Shown here one piece after another: positions 20,833-32,406 of a stretch of 64,000 nt of DNA. The stretch lies in contig OX345636.1 in the NCBI GenBank assembly GCA_947044365.1, positions 7,336,001 through 7,400,000 on the forward strand. The letters run 5' to 3'. Positions within the stretch are counted from its first letter, which is position 1; the number at the start of each line of letters is the position of its first letter. The translations under genes were made by a program, and so were the position numbers. This DNA is from Petrosia ficiformis. Lineage: Eukaryota; Porifera; Demospongiae; Haplosclerida; Petrosiidae. The notes below the pieces were generated by a model. It was not told where the DNA came from, ran no database searches, and saw only the letters and a list, made by a program, of their open reading frames with translations.

Positions 20833-22044
20833 CTACACTGTAAAAACGAAGTGGTGAAGGTTACTACCTCTGAAGTAACATTCACTACCAATCCAATTCA
20901 CCGCTTTGTAGTGAGACACCAATGTAGTGATCTTCACTACATTTCTGGTGGGATGGAATAGAAGAAATGTGGTTATTACTTCTGTAATGTCTCATGCATT
21001 GAAACATTTCGTTATAATAGACTATTATAATTATATGATCAAAATTATATATTTTATTACAGATAAGTAATGAAATCTATATACGTAATTATGTACAAAA
21101 AGAGAAATAAGACAAAACATTATATTAAGAGAATATGATATTTTAAACAAACATAAAAAGCTTGATTTGTGCCATAAGATTTACAAAGATGTAGAGGGTG
21201 GCAATCACAGAATCGATAATGTTTATAATAGTACAATATTGGAGGAAGGATACACTTTAAAAGCACGGTAATGTTTCTCAAAGAATGCTGTGGTTAACAT
21301 ACATGTAACAAACAAACATTCAGCAGCTGGTGTCTCTAAGATGTCTACAATTTGACAGTAGTTAGGTTCCCATCTTTGACATCAACTACTATGACATCTT
21401 TTCACCTGTAAGTTGTGCCACCTAATGTTACTGAGTTTGCCCTGTTTATAGATGCAACACATGATACACAACATAGAATTACCTCCATATAACAGTGTCA
21501 GAAAGCTCTCCTCATTATTGTCCATGTCATTAATGTTTACAGAGAAGACTGAATTAAAACAAAGTACATAACATTACACATTTATAATGTCATACTTCAT
21601 CCACTTGCCTCCTGTGTATATTGCATGATATCGTAGATAGGTTTCAGCTCTAACATGTGGTAGTGCTGGTGTCTGGATGCTAGTGTTTCCGGTATATATG
21701 TTCTGAAAATTACAAATCACATTTGATATATGCTTGGAGAAGCTATGTTTAGTACCATATCCCAGGCAATGTTCAGATACAAAAGCTAACCAACTGATGA
21801 TAAATATTTTCAAGTTGCATAATTATAAGAATTAATAAAACAGTGGCCTTTCTTGGATGAAGGAAAAGGCTTGGTGAGTACATTCAACAAACCACTTTCT
21901 CATCTTGTATGTCATTTTTATTTTGTTGTAGCGGTACCTTGTTGTTGCCCTGAGAATGCTTATGGCTTATCTGACGAAACCCGATGGCATTAAACGAGGC
22001 AAGCCTGGGCTGATAAGGAAAATAAAACCACTCCTCTACAAGTG
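20833..22044. other. Possible transposon end and non-coding flank of the pseudogene
   Basis: TACACTGTAAAAA at 20833 looks like a DNA-transposon terminus. The following 150 bp is rich in GTAGTGA/TTCACTAC words, and the same words return at 23310-23480 beyond the pseudogene. A clean inverted repeat cannot be aligned, so element limits of 20833-23480 are only a suggestion. The stretch 21931-22041 after a TTGTTGTAG acceptor reads RYLVVALRMLMAYLTKP and may be a decayed upstream exon in another frame. Confidence 0.35.
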
Positions 22045-23170
22045 AAAGCCAAGATGCCAGCATCTCCTGTTGTTACTGTGTTACTTATTGGTGAGAATAA
22101 GGCATCTCAAGAAAGACACTTGAAAATGCTTCAAAGCTAGGTGATGAATGTGAATCCAAATAAGAAAATTGTACCAGAACTAATGAAGAAAACTTTTGCT
22201 TCAAGAAGAAAAACAGTTATGGATGGTGGTGTAACTGTACAAGATATACTTACAACCTACCCTGCAATCAAGTACCCTGATGAGGTAAGTAGTGTATGGT
22301 ACATGCATGTATGTACTTATGCATGTCAAACAATTAATGTTTTGGTCATACAACACTTTTATTCACATTAGGTGATCTGCAAATTCAATAGAGTAATGCA
22401 GAGATGTGGCCACAGAGTGTATGGAGCTTTGGAATGTCCTTGTTCCAAAGGTGTTATTACTAGCTGCAGCTGATGAAGCATTAACTTTCTTGGACACATA
22501 TTCACATCATGAGGTGTCAGATGGTATGTTCATTTATAGAAAATAATGTGCTATAGATCATTCACATTCTGCAAGTTCTTGTTATCTTACAAGAAACTCT
22601 TTCCTATCTATCTTTGTAGATTACCGTCATGAACTGGCTATGAGATGCGTAGTATTAATGGCACCTTATGTGTGATTAAAGGTTGACCACACAAGAGTTA
22701 TATCTATACTTCAGGTATATAATCTAGCAATAATTATAAATACTAAAACAGCTGTTACAAAATTACAATGTACAGGTATATTTTTATTTTATGTATAAAA
22801 TGCATGTATGTATGTTTGTATTAAAAGCATATGATGTGTGTAATGTTATACATAATTTTTCTTGTTTACAGGACACAGCTGATGTGAAAAGTGGAAGTCA
22901 GCCAAGTTCATACTACTCCGCCTTGTGTGATGTACAAGCATCTAGTGGTAAAGTGAAGGATGTGTTTTTTTTTGTGTTCGAAAAGGAAAATGTCCATGGA
23001 ACAAGGGATGCTTGCATTATTTGCATCATTTTATGCTTTAAATGTACACTTTCCAAACAGTTGTAGCAACTTTTATTGGCTTTTAGAGTGTTTAACTTTA
23101 ATCGCAAGGTGCCTGAAGCCAAGGCTGTCTGCCTTCATGGCTGAACTATGTAACAAAATCACAAGTGTAA
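22045..23170 (+). pseudogene. Frameshifted multi-exon gene of an uncharacterised animal family
   Basis: Four exon remnants. At 22045-22284 SPVVTVLLIGENKASQERHL is followed by an in-frame TAG (22138), then ELMKKTFASRRKTV and QDILTTYPAIKYPDE before GTAAGT. At 22372-22523 VICKFNRVMQR is followed by a frame change near 22402 to VATECMELWNVLVPKVLLL. At 22620-22675 DYRHELAMRCVVLMAPYV ends in TGA. At 22872-23170 another shift near the T-run leads to LALFASFYALNVHFPN. The order (TFA-RR block, YPAL block, late LF-YV-NI-YP block) is one I associate with large uncharacterised fish and invertebrate proteins often named SAMD3-like. That name is a recollection. Stops and shifts in every exon make it a pseudogene. 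Confidence 0.55.
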
Positions 23171-23609
23171 ATAGACAGATTAGATTACTGCATACATATA
23201 TGTTTTAAGTTGCTTTTAAAAACACTTATACATTGTTTTTTTTTTAGGCAGATCATCATTTTAAATAATTGGAAAAACATTTTTTTCAGTTAAAAAAAAG
23301 TTTTCATAAAAAATAGTTTGGTAGTGAAGTTCACTGTCATTAAATAGTGACGGTGACAAATCACTGCACATGCAGAGTGTAGTGAAGTAAAGTATTGATC
23401 ATCGCCACTCAAAATGTGGTGATCCCTGTGGCAAAAGATTTACTACCTTGCGTTAGTAATGTTCACTATACTTAATAAGACTTAAGGCAATACAGTGAGT
23501 GTCAATTCTGTTTTGTCTTGAAGTTGATTATAGTCCACCGCATCTTGAAGAGTCTCTGGAATTTCTGAAAAGTATAAAACCAATAATTTTTATAAACATC
23601 ACATGATAA

Positions 23610-24110
23610 ACAAGTATATATAGAGAAAAAAAAACATCCCTATGATTGCTTTACAAATTTAAGTGAAGACAAAAGTATCCCTATGACTGCTTTGTGGTGT
23701 CCAGCATTCAGTAATCATGGCTGAATTATCATGCCTAAAACACATCAGCTTATTATAGTTATTATTTTGATTATCTACTCTCCTGACCTTTCAAATGACC
23801 TTGTAGAACTTTAGGAATATATTTCAGGCAGAATAGCTAGCTACTAGTTCCAGTTTCTACGTAAGCTACTTAGCTACAGGCAGCTTTCTTTCTGCTGCTC
23901 TGTAGACCCGTGTAGAGCTCGAGCGCGCGTTCTTTTACGCGCCACACCCATTAATTGACCGAGCCCCCCGGGAATGACGCAACTTCCTTAACTACGTATA
24001 CAACGCATACACGCGCAAGTGGACACAAGAAAAAAAAAAAAAAATATATATATATATAGTTCGAACCCGTGGGAAAGCAATCATAGGGATGGCCCTACGG
24101 GCCATAATAA
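23610..24110 (+). mobile_element. MITE family M1, copy 4
   Basis: The most intact copy with copy 1. CATCCCTATGATTGCTTT is at 23635-23652 and its inverse at 24074-24091, followed by GGCCCTACGGGCC. The interior matches copy 1 throughout apart from AT-rich length changes near 24030-24060. Confidence 0.88.
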
Positions 24111-24721
24111 CGATTAGTATACATTCATAAAATTAATATTATGATAATTATTTTGAAATAATGAAATGTCTCCTAACAAATGTTGTCATTCCTTTTTTAG
24201 AATATCCCATAATAATATTATCTAATTATCATACTTATTAATATGTCAAGATAAACCTGAAGATAAAGATATTGTAACTATAATTCCTAAATCAATACTC
24301 TTTTATATGCATGATTAAAATAGTCTACAACTGAGCTGTGGCACTATGGTTGTTGTGGTTATACCACATATGCTGTATGTTGGCATTGTTGGCCCTTTGA
24401 TGCTTAATTCGGTCATTACTTCATATAAGGATAGTATAGTAGCTATATTACACATTCAAAACAGTATAATACTTATACAAACCACAGAATACAATAATTT
24501 CATGCTTGGGTAAGAACAAAAACATCCCCTAACAATGTCAGTACTCCTAACATAATTCTTATACCATATGAGACTATATAAATGTAACATAATTTCGTGA
24601 CTTCTTATATGAAGAAACAACCCTTAATTCAGTTACAATACACAATATCTCACATATATACAATGTATATAATACAAGTGTTAGTATATCACATTACTAT
24701 ACTATCGTACATGTTATAGTT

Positions 24722-24850
24722 AAACTACAGAGTCCACTGGTTATTGGATATACACGAGGTGGTTATTTAATTTGATGCCGAGGCGGAGCCGAGGCTTTTA
24801 ATTAAATAACCACCAAGTGTATATCCAATAACACATGGACTCTGTAGTTT
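24722..24850. repeat. Near-perfect 50-bp palindrome (hairpin MITE)
   Basis: Arms 24722-24771 and 24801-24850 (both ending on the outside in AAACTACAGAGTCC) pair at about 45 of 50 positions around a 29-bp GC-richer loop containing GCCGAGGCGGAGCCGAGGC. It lies 14 bp left of the next TIR element. Confidence 0.85.
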
Positions 24851-24863
24851 ATCTGGTTTGTAC

Positions 24864-25934
24864 TACAGTGCGTGGGTGTATCAAAGGTACCGACACGTCT
24901 GCATTACGTACTGCGCATGCGTATGACCTTGACCTCAGTCTGAAACACATTACAATATACAGAGATGGAGAATATTGTGGCTGCTGGAGAAGAAGGGTCA
25001 GAGAAGAAGAACGTCCCGTTAGAACTGGAAGAGCCAATGAACAAGAAACGTCGAAAATCACTTTCTCTTAGAAAAAGGAGATTTGGACAGTCAGTTTCAG
25101 AAAATTTGTCAGAACTCACTAAACCCGCAATCGTGCCCAAAAATACCAAGAAGAATACTAGCTGGGACTTGAGACACTTCCACGATTGGAGAGCAGAACG
25201 AGAAAGGCACTACCCACAAGAAGTATGTCGTTCAGATCTTTTCGAACACACTCCGTGGAACATCGAGGAGCTGAACCATTGGCTGAGCATTTATGTACTA
25301 GAAACACGACGTGCTGATGGTCAACGGTATCTTGCATCATATGCGCTCAATTGATCCTGAATCTCCCAATTTCTTAGACAAGAATAATTATCATTTCAAA
25401 GAGCTACATGCTGCTGTAGATCACCTAGGACGGCAGCTGAGGATGGATTGTGTTGGAGCTGAGGTGAAACACGCTAGCGTCATTACATCTGAGGAGGAAG
25501 ATGCATTGTGGGAGAATGGTGTTCTCAGCACAGAAAACCCAAAGGCCTTGCTGTCTGCTGTGTTCTATTGTAATGGTAAAAACTTTTGTCTTAGGGGAGC
25601 GTGTGAGCACAGAAATTTGAAGCTGTCACAGCTGAAGCGTTTGTATGACTCAGACAGATACATGTATCATATGTATACACTGAGAACGGTTCTAAGAATC
25701 GGTCTGGATGCCTCATTGAACTTCCTTTCAGTTCACTTGTATATCATATTTCATTTGCTGTACAAGAAAAATTGAGTTTACCTTTCACATTGTATTTAAA
25801 AATTTTAAAGAAAAAACACCATTTTTGCCTTCTAATTGCCTGATTTGGCATTTAGATTATGGCTTCCAACTGCCCTTATAGTGGTTATGTAACATAAAGG
25901 CGTGTTGGTACCTTTGATATACCCATGCACTGTA
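24864..25934. mobile_element. 1.07 kb TIR element carrying a Crypton-like gene fragment
   Basis: Inverted ends of 28 bp or more: TACAGTGC-TGGGT-TATC (24864-24891) and its inverse (25907-25934). Similarity extends to about 36 bp with ACACG-CT. TA or TAC bases at the borders could be the target site. The interior is the recombinase-like pseudogene listed next. Cryptons themselves lack terminal inverted repeats, so the gene appears to have been picked up by a different kind of element. Confidence 0.75.
24965..25775 (+). pseudogene. Crypton-derived (DUF3504/KIAA1958-like) protein, N-terminal half
   Basis: The ATG at 24965 opens a frame with a basic KKRRKSLSLRKRR segment, then VPKNTKKNTSWDLRHFHDW, ELNHWLSIYVLETRRADGQ, to a stop at 25354. 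A second frame overlaps it (from about 25326) and continues HHMRSIDPESPNFLDKNN, ELHAAVDHLGRQLRMDCV, EEEDALWENGVLS and FYCNGKNFCLRGACEHRNL. Together these are the SAM-like N-terminal domain and the start of the catalytic domain of the family. About a dozen residues plus the frame are lost between the two at 25326-25335. Sequence after the EHRNL-LSQLKR block is unrelated, so the HxxR-GH-Y part is missing. That missing part is what is preserved, in another copy, at 16151-16504. Confidence 0.75.
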
Positions 25935-25939
25935 CTATA

Positions 25940-26525
25940 AATAGTAATACACATAATATATCATTTATAATATAATTCAAGTGTTAGTATATTATATTAC
26001 TATACTATCAGTATATACAGTAATACACATAATACATGTATATCATTTATAATATAATTCAAGTGTTAGTATATTATATTACTATACTATCAGTACATAC
26101 AGTAATACATATAATATATCATTTATAATATAATTCAAGTGTTAGTATATTATATTACTATACTATCAGTACATACAGTAATACACATAATATAATATAA
26201 TTCAAGTGTTAGTATATTATATTACTATACTATCAGTACATATAGTAATACACATAATATATCATTTATAATATAATTCAAGTGTTAGTATATTACATTA
26301 CTATACTATCAGTACATACAGTAATACACATAATATATCATATATAATATAATTCAAGTGTTAGTATATTATATTACTATACTATCAGTACATACAGTAA
26401 TACACATAATATCTCATTTATAATATAATTCAAGTGTTAGTGTATTATATTACTATACTATCAGTACATACATGTATAGCAATACACATAATATATCATA
26501 TATAATATAATTCAAGTTATATTAC
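25940..26525 (+). repeat. AT-rich tandem array, about 75-80-bp unit, 7-8 copies
   Basis: Each unit contains AGTAATACACATAATATATC, then TTCAAGTGTTAGTATATTAT and TTACTATACTATCAGTACAT. Unit length varies by small deletions. A single unit-like segment (AATACAAGTGTTAGTATATC) also lies at 24665-24715, on the other side of the palindrome and the TIR element. This suggests that both were inserted into an older array. Confidence 0.85.
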
Positions 26526-26652
26526 TATAGTATATAAACCTAATAGTAACTGATAGTATAAGATGACTGGTATAATATTTCACACCTCTGAATACCATAG
26601 TAAATTAGTAATCTCAGTTTACACTTGTCAGTATTTTATTTACTATTAATTA

Positions 26653-27180
26653 TTAACCCTTAGAGGGCTGAGCTTGCTAGTGCTTCTACAGCAGATCTGT
26701 TGGCTACTATTCACTTTCTATACCCCAAACTTGGCTCCTTTTCTGACATGGAGTACTAGCTAGCAACTTGATTACCAGGACTCGAAAGTCCCCAAGTGTT
26801 TCGTAGAACTAATTTAAATGCAGTGTTCTCCCTCTTTTGACTGCAACCGGGGCATACAAAACGAAACCACTGCATGTTGGCACCAGTTACACCCATGTTA
26901 CCAGGTTTTACAGCAAAAGAAATGACTCAGCTACTAACCAGATTGCATGGGCGGGGTTATTGTGTCGGCAAGGGGGCATACCTCACCTTTGAAACCCATT
27001 AATGGGGGTACACCCCCTTTAAAATTCCTCCAGTACTCTATATTTAGGGCAAAGGGCACCTCAAAAACCATCCATTATTAGCCATTTTCATGAGCTTATC
27101 CCTAACACCAATTACAAACATCTGGAGTGCTTTGTAATGCTAGGAACACACTCCAAACTGCATATGGGTCATATCCCACA
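26653..27180 (-). mobile_element. piggyBac-type non-autonomous element, copy 2
   Basis: TTAA then CCCTTAGAGG at 26653-26666 is one terminus. The body matches 515-955 in reverse over about 480 bp, at an estimated 80 percent or more. The end facing 27180 lacks a recognisable TTAA/CCC terminus. It is non-coding. Confidence 0.65.
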
Positions 27181-27329
27181 TATATGGCCATCAGCCATAT
27201 GTAGGAACACAAAGTAGACTAACTAATAACATAACACTTTATATTACAAAAATACAAACTATGAATACTAAACTGATGTGTATACTGTATAATGTAATGG
27301 GTAATTTTAAATACTTCAGTTGGTTACAG

Positions 27330-27947
27330 CAATAGTATATAATAAGAGAGGGAGAGTATCGCACTTATAGCACAAACCTGCGAAAAGTACTTGAGTTGAG
27401 AAGATGGTAAAAAGTACGTGCTAGACCACAAGGCGGTGCACAAACCCCAAGCATGTTTAATAATCACGTGAATAGTGATACACTTACATACCGGGGCTCG
27501 AGAGAGATATTCTATGCGAAGACAGTGATTTTGAAATCGACAGTGACGATGAATCTGACTTGGAGCAGTCTGAGCTACCTTACCTTACAAAGTGAAATCC
27601 AACTATTCCTCGATCGCCAGATTCCTTTGCAACTTTCTGGAGAGATGGCACAAATCCTGAAGTTTTAAGAACCTTTGACAGTGGAAGATCACCTTCCCTA
27701 ATTGTAGAACCAGCAACACGACTTGATAAATGAACCTTAATGAGGCGAAAGCTTCACAGACGGGATCCGTGATGGTGTGGTTGCTGCATCATCCATCTTT
27801 GTTTACAATGTGGTCACACAACGCCTCAATGCCTACTTCACATGTGGTGATTACGTCGTGAATATTATTAAAAGGTCATGTACTTTTCGCAGGGTTATGC
27901 TACACGCTTATACGGAAGTGCGATACTCTCCCTCTTATTATATACTC
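27330..27947. mobile_element. TIR element with a 10-bp target duplication (Mutator-like layout)
   Basis: TTGGTTACAG flanks it on both sides (27320-27329 and 27948-27957). The inverted ends share GTATATAATAAGAG and GGGAGAGTATCGCACTT, and after a gap CCTGCGAAAAGTAC, about 55 bp in all. A 9-10-bp duplication with long TIRs is the Mutator pattern. The interior has an acidic reading (EDSDFEIDSDDESDLEQSE, about 27518-27574) with no further transposase similarity. The element is non-autonomous. Confidence 0.7.
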
Positions 27948-28295
27948 TTGGTTACAGGAGTTTCAATGTAATTTTATTATCCTCAATGTTAAATTGTTAT
28001 TCCTGCTAGGTAATATCTACATGTACTGGTTTCATTTCATATTGATCTGTATTGACTAGTACATATATATGTCATGATAAAGCATAGTAACAAAAATAAT
28101 ATTAAGTATTATCATTCCATCTGTGAAAACAACAGATGCTACTTACTCATTTCAGAGTAATTAGTATATACATGAATTTGTACTTATAATAACAAATAAC
28201 ACATTTGTTGTATTCCGCAGAATAGTCCAGTTGCATGTAAGAACTATGGAATGCAATAATGAATAATTGCACATGATGTCACGATGTGATTACCA

Positions 28296-28984
28296 GTAGA
28301 AATGTATCACTTACTATTAGCTGAAGTGTTCAAATTTAAAATTGTTGCTACGTGGATACTATATGGTATACTCTACATTGTATATTAGCGAAAAATGGGC
28401 TGAACTACAATCTTCAATGAACATATTAATTTTTGTTTTGAGACAAGTGGTCCAAGAGATACAGCGAGTTTTTTCAACGATAACTGGTCATTAGTACATG
28501 TACGTGGAAATACTAGAACAAACAATCCCAATTTGTAATTCTATCGATTTCCCAAGGAATCTAAAAAGAAAGCCCTACAAGTGTTTGAGACATCTAAGGA
28601 AGATATTAGTCATGTTTGCTCTCAACATTTTCCCGAAGAAGATGTCAACAAGATCCCTAGTTTGACTGTGTGTAAGCATTTTGCATCTTGATGCCTCAAC
28701 AAAGTAACAACTAGCATAGGCCAGAGACTCTGTGTTTCTCGTAAGGTTGGCAGAGGTTTGCTCCAGGGATATCATCAGGATTGAGGGTTACTATATTGCT
28801 GTTCATCGGATAGTATCAGTACAAAACTTGCTGTATCTCTCTAACCACTTGTCTTTTTGTCTCCAAACAAATATTAACACATTAGTTGAGGATTCTAGTT
28901 TTGCGCTAATATAGAGTATACTGTACAGTATCAATGCAGCAAGAATTTTAAATTCTATTGATGCTTCAATTCTATACATTTCTG
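28296..28984. mobile_element. Element with diverged ~170-bp inverted repeats
   Basis: The left arm (about 28296-28475) and the right arm (about 28810-28984) align in reverse through AATTTAAAATT-TTGCT, GTATACTCTA, TATATTAGCG, GAGACAAGTGGT-like and GAGATACAGC blocks, with many indels. The middle 330 bp holds a THAP-domain relic. Confidence 0.65.
28539..28691 (+). pseudogene. THAP zinc-finger fragment
   Basis: Reads FYRFPKESKKKALQVFETS, then SHVCSQHFPEEDVNKIP and ends at TGA. F-x-FP, then VCSQHF with C-x2-H spacing and the acidic ED after it, fit the middle of a THAP domain. The N-terminal Cys pair, the usual Trp and the C-terminal AVPT box are absent. Its place inside an inverted-repeat element parallels the THAP element at 16.7-18.7 kb. 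Confidence 0.6.
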
Positions 28985-29258
28985 CTTGCAATCACACCAC
29001 CCAATCATGATCATGTGCAATTGTTTTTCATATTAACACCCATTGCTTATATGCAAATGGCTATTACAAACATTAACAATAATAATAAATATTTATATAA
29101 TTTATTATATTAATAATTGTGTATGTCTCTATAAACACATGAAGTATAATGTTAATTTATGACCTGACTAAATAGACTGTTTTAATATAACTACATTATA
29201 ATCATAATTATAAATCATAAACTAATTTTAAGTACAGTACATACCAAACATTGTGATA

Positions 29259-29957
29259 TACAGTAGAGGACATAAAAAAGTTATAGTTTCGTAATCGTCC
29301 TACTATCGTTCTTTGATTCGTTCCATTGTAATTGTTTTTAAAAACAATTGAAACTATTAGAGCAATCTTTTGTGCATGCGCAATTCAATAAGAAATCACA
29401 TGAACGCCAAATATGGATGTCGCCACTGACTACTACACATTCAAACACTTGGCTTGCTGCTTTCTTGCATCTAATGAAGCATGTTTTGGTTATGTATAGC
29501 TTTCTTAAAAGGTCTTCTTTCTAAATACTTGAGTTAAAATTCAATGCTGTTTAAAATGCATAAGTTATACAAGGTTGTACAGAGGTGGGCGTTGCCAGTG
29601 GGACTACTATACTTTCCAGTGCTCACCTTGGACTCTTCCTGGTGATAACGAAGCATAAGTTTGACATTGGCTTTGTTAACAATTCGTCTATCCAGCAAAG
29701 AAAGTTAGAATCTTCAGTCTGATAAAATACGCGACTTATGGAGCTGAAAAGAATTAGATATTAAGTGCTCCGCCCACACATATTATTAGAGTAAACAAAC
29801 ATGCCCATTATAATTATAGGGTAATTATTATACTTACTAACACGAAACTATTAGCATCGTTTTTAAAAATGATTGCAACTGTAATCAGCAACCAATGGAA
29901 CCGTAAAACAATTGTTCCACTATTACAAAATGTGTCTTTTTTATGTCCTGTACTGTA
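29259..29957. mobile_element. 699-bp TIR element, mariner/Tc1-like ends
   Basis: TACAGTA-AGGACATAAAAAAG at 29259-29280 and its inverse ending at 29957. Weaker inverted similarity continues inward through TTTTTAAAAAC-AT and GTTCCATTG. TA flanks both sides. It has no coding capacity. The family is a guess from the TA and CAGTA ends. Confidence 0.7.
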
Positions 29958-31699
29958 TTATAAACTATAATTATACTATATAAATTGAAATCATGCAGTT
30001 TGATTTATAATGATTATAAAAGATGTCAGGTTGGAATATATTCATTACATATTGTACCTGTGAGAAAACTTCTCAAATATTGAAGCTGTTTTCTTGTGTC
30101 TTTGGCCACATCTTACTTCATGAATTCATTTTATATGTATCCTGTAAAGACTTGATCCACATCTATGTGTAATAATAATAGTATATAACATTGTTGTATT
30201 AATATTCTTCTAAATCAAGATCAATTATCTCTTCTCTAGATGAGATCAAAACATTTACATCACAAGTAAAAGATGAGTTGAACAAGACTTCATATTAACT
30301 GAACATTCTCTATATTGTCTACTCTTCAATCACATGTAATGATACAATTAACACAAACATTATGTAAACATTGTTATGTAATAACACATAATAATAATGT
30401 AGTGATAGTATGTGTATATAGTATGTACATGTACAGCCAGACCCTCAGGCAGATAGTCTAGAAACACTGTTATACTGAAGTTGCTCTTTGGGAATGCAGT
30501 AATTATAATTACAGGCTTGGGTGTGGTCACACTAAATTAGTATATGCAACTAGTCATTGTAATCTCACTTGACTGGTGTTTTGATATAGCTATAAACTAC
30601 AATCACATATCTGTCTTATGATTAGTGGAAAGTCAAATAATCCAGGTAAACATGAAACTATTTCCATCAATATTTGCTACTGCAAAAGAACAGCAAAAAC
30701 GTATTAACAGACAAAAAGGAGGTAATTCTATGATCTCCATTAGCTAATCTTTTAATTCCTTGTATTCCTGGTTTCTATCTACAACTATGGCAGAAGTTAT
30801 AACATATAACAAACCACTCTCATCATCACACGTACATAATGATATTAATAGATTTAGTCATCACTATTTACATTATTGACATGTAATAATTAACCACTGT
30901 AACTATAGTTACAGTGGAACAACTTTATTATATCAATATTACCAGTCCATTACTATACAAGTGAATGGACACGCCACACCAAATTAATTATATCATAGAT
31001 ATTACTTTTACTACCTGATATCTTCTGTTTCAATTGTAATATCCAGTTAATAGATTAGTTCATTAAGTTTTTTTCTACTGTTCATGTCAGTCGTTCTATC
31101 ATGATATCTGATGACTTATAGTGGACACTACTGTTGTCTTTCTTGAAATCGTTCAAACAATTTTTTTTATTCTCTTCTTTGTTTCGGCTCAAAATATCTC
31201 GTTTGCTCCCAAATTAGTGTTTCTACTGGTACTACTTAGCTTCCCTAACACTATAGTCTATGATATCTTGTATCAGCTTACGTTTCTCATACTATTCTAT
31301 TGGCGACAGTCTCGTTCCCAGACTTGACACTTGAAATTCAAATAACATGACACACCCAGTCTAGTTTGATAGATATATAGATCTATTTTAGTGCTAAGAA
31401 TCAGAGATTCAGATCAGTTTGCATGTGAGCACGTGTTTGAACTTTTAGTGTTGCAGCTGAAGACAACTGCCAACTGGACAAGTAGTCAAGTACCACAACG
31501 TGGTGGATGCGACTGAGAAGATATTGTATGACTGAGATATATATATACTGTTGATCCAAAGTGTATATGAGGGAAATTATAAATATAATGGACTGTCTTA
31601 TTTAAATGAGGTAAGATTTACTGTTCAGTTCATGATGTACATTGTAATGCATCATTTTAGAGTATATATAATTATATATATATATGTATATAGTGAAGT
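29958..31699. other. Intergenic, no gene supported
   Basis: AT-rich with short TA and ACATGT runs. No domain, splice-consistent exon or repeat family was recognised. Confidence 0.5.
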
Positions 31700-31775
31700 G
31701 GGGTAAATCCGGACAAGGGGTAATTTCGGACGTGTATATTTCGCTACACGTAATACACTATATCGAAATTACCCC
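31700..31775. repeat. Small hairpin with GGGGTAATTTCG ends
   Basis: GGGGTAATTTCG (31717-31728) pairs with CGAAATTACCCC (31764-31775). A related GGGGTAAATCCGG precedes it at 31700. Probably a solo end or internal-deletion remnant of a DNA transposon. Confidence 0.6.
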
Positions 31776-32406
31776 ATATTAACGCTTGTAGATAAAAAGC
31801 CACAAGTATAAAAAACAGGTTCAGGACTCAGTCCAATGTACAGAACAGGTCTTGGGCTTCCTAATGATATAAAAATAACAGCAATATTCTCGCACATACA
31901 ATCAAAACGGCAGCTGCAAAAATATTTAAACAATAACTTACCACAGTCCAACCGCCAGTGTGCGCTTCCGGTGAAATGTTTTTGTAATAATTAGTGGGCG
32001 TGTCTACATAAAATGGAGAGCACATGTGCAAATCAGTGTGTTGAAACAAGTTTCTTGTATGGACGTTTTGATTGTATAATGAAGATACAGTTGACTTCGC
32101 TTGAACTATTAAAGATATGTCAATGTGTAAATATAGTTTTGAAAGTCTTGTTGTGTATGTGATAACCTTTTTAACTGCTGCCAAGTTTACCTCGTTATTT
32201 AACTGTACTATTTGTGATTTATATATACCCTTGTTGTGTTAAAAATAATAGATTTGCCTCTTAATTTTTATCCCAAGTGTTGCCATAGTATTGTACTTTG
32301 CACTGTGTAAACTAAAAGATGATTGATTAATGGAGAATGATTTGGGCCCAAAGGTTATTGTGTCAAATAAATAATATATATGTATATATATATATGATGT
32401 ATAAGA

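Noticed and set aside
20833..23480. Complete transposon with defined ends around the 22-23 kb pseudogene
   Set aside because: The GTAGTGA-rich stretches on both sides share words but no clear terminal inverted repeat, so limits cannot be set.
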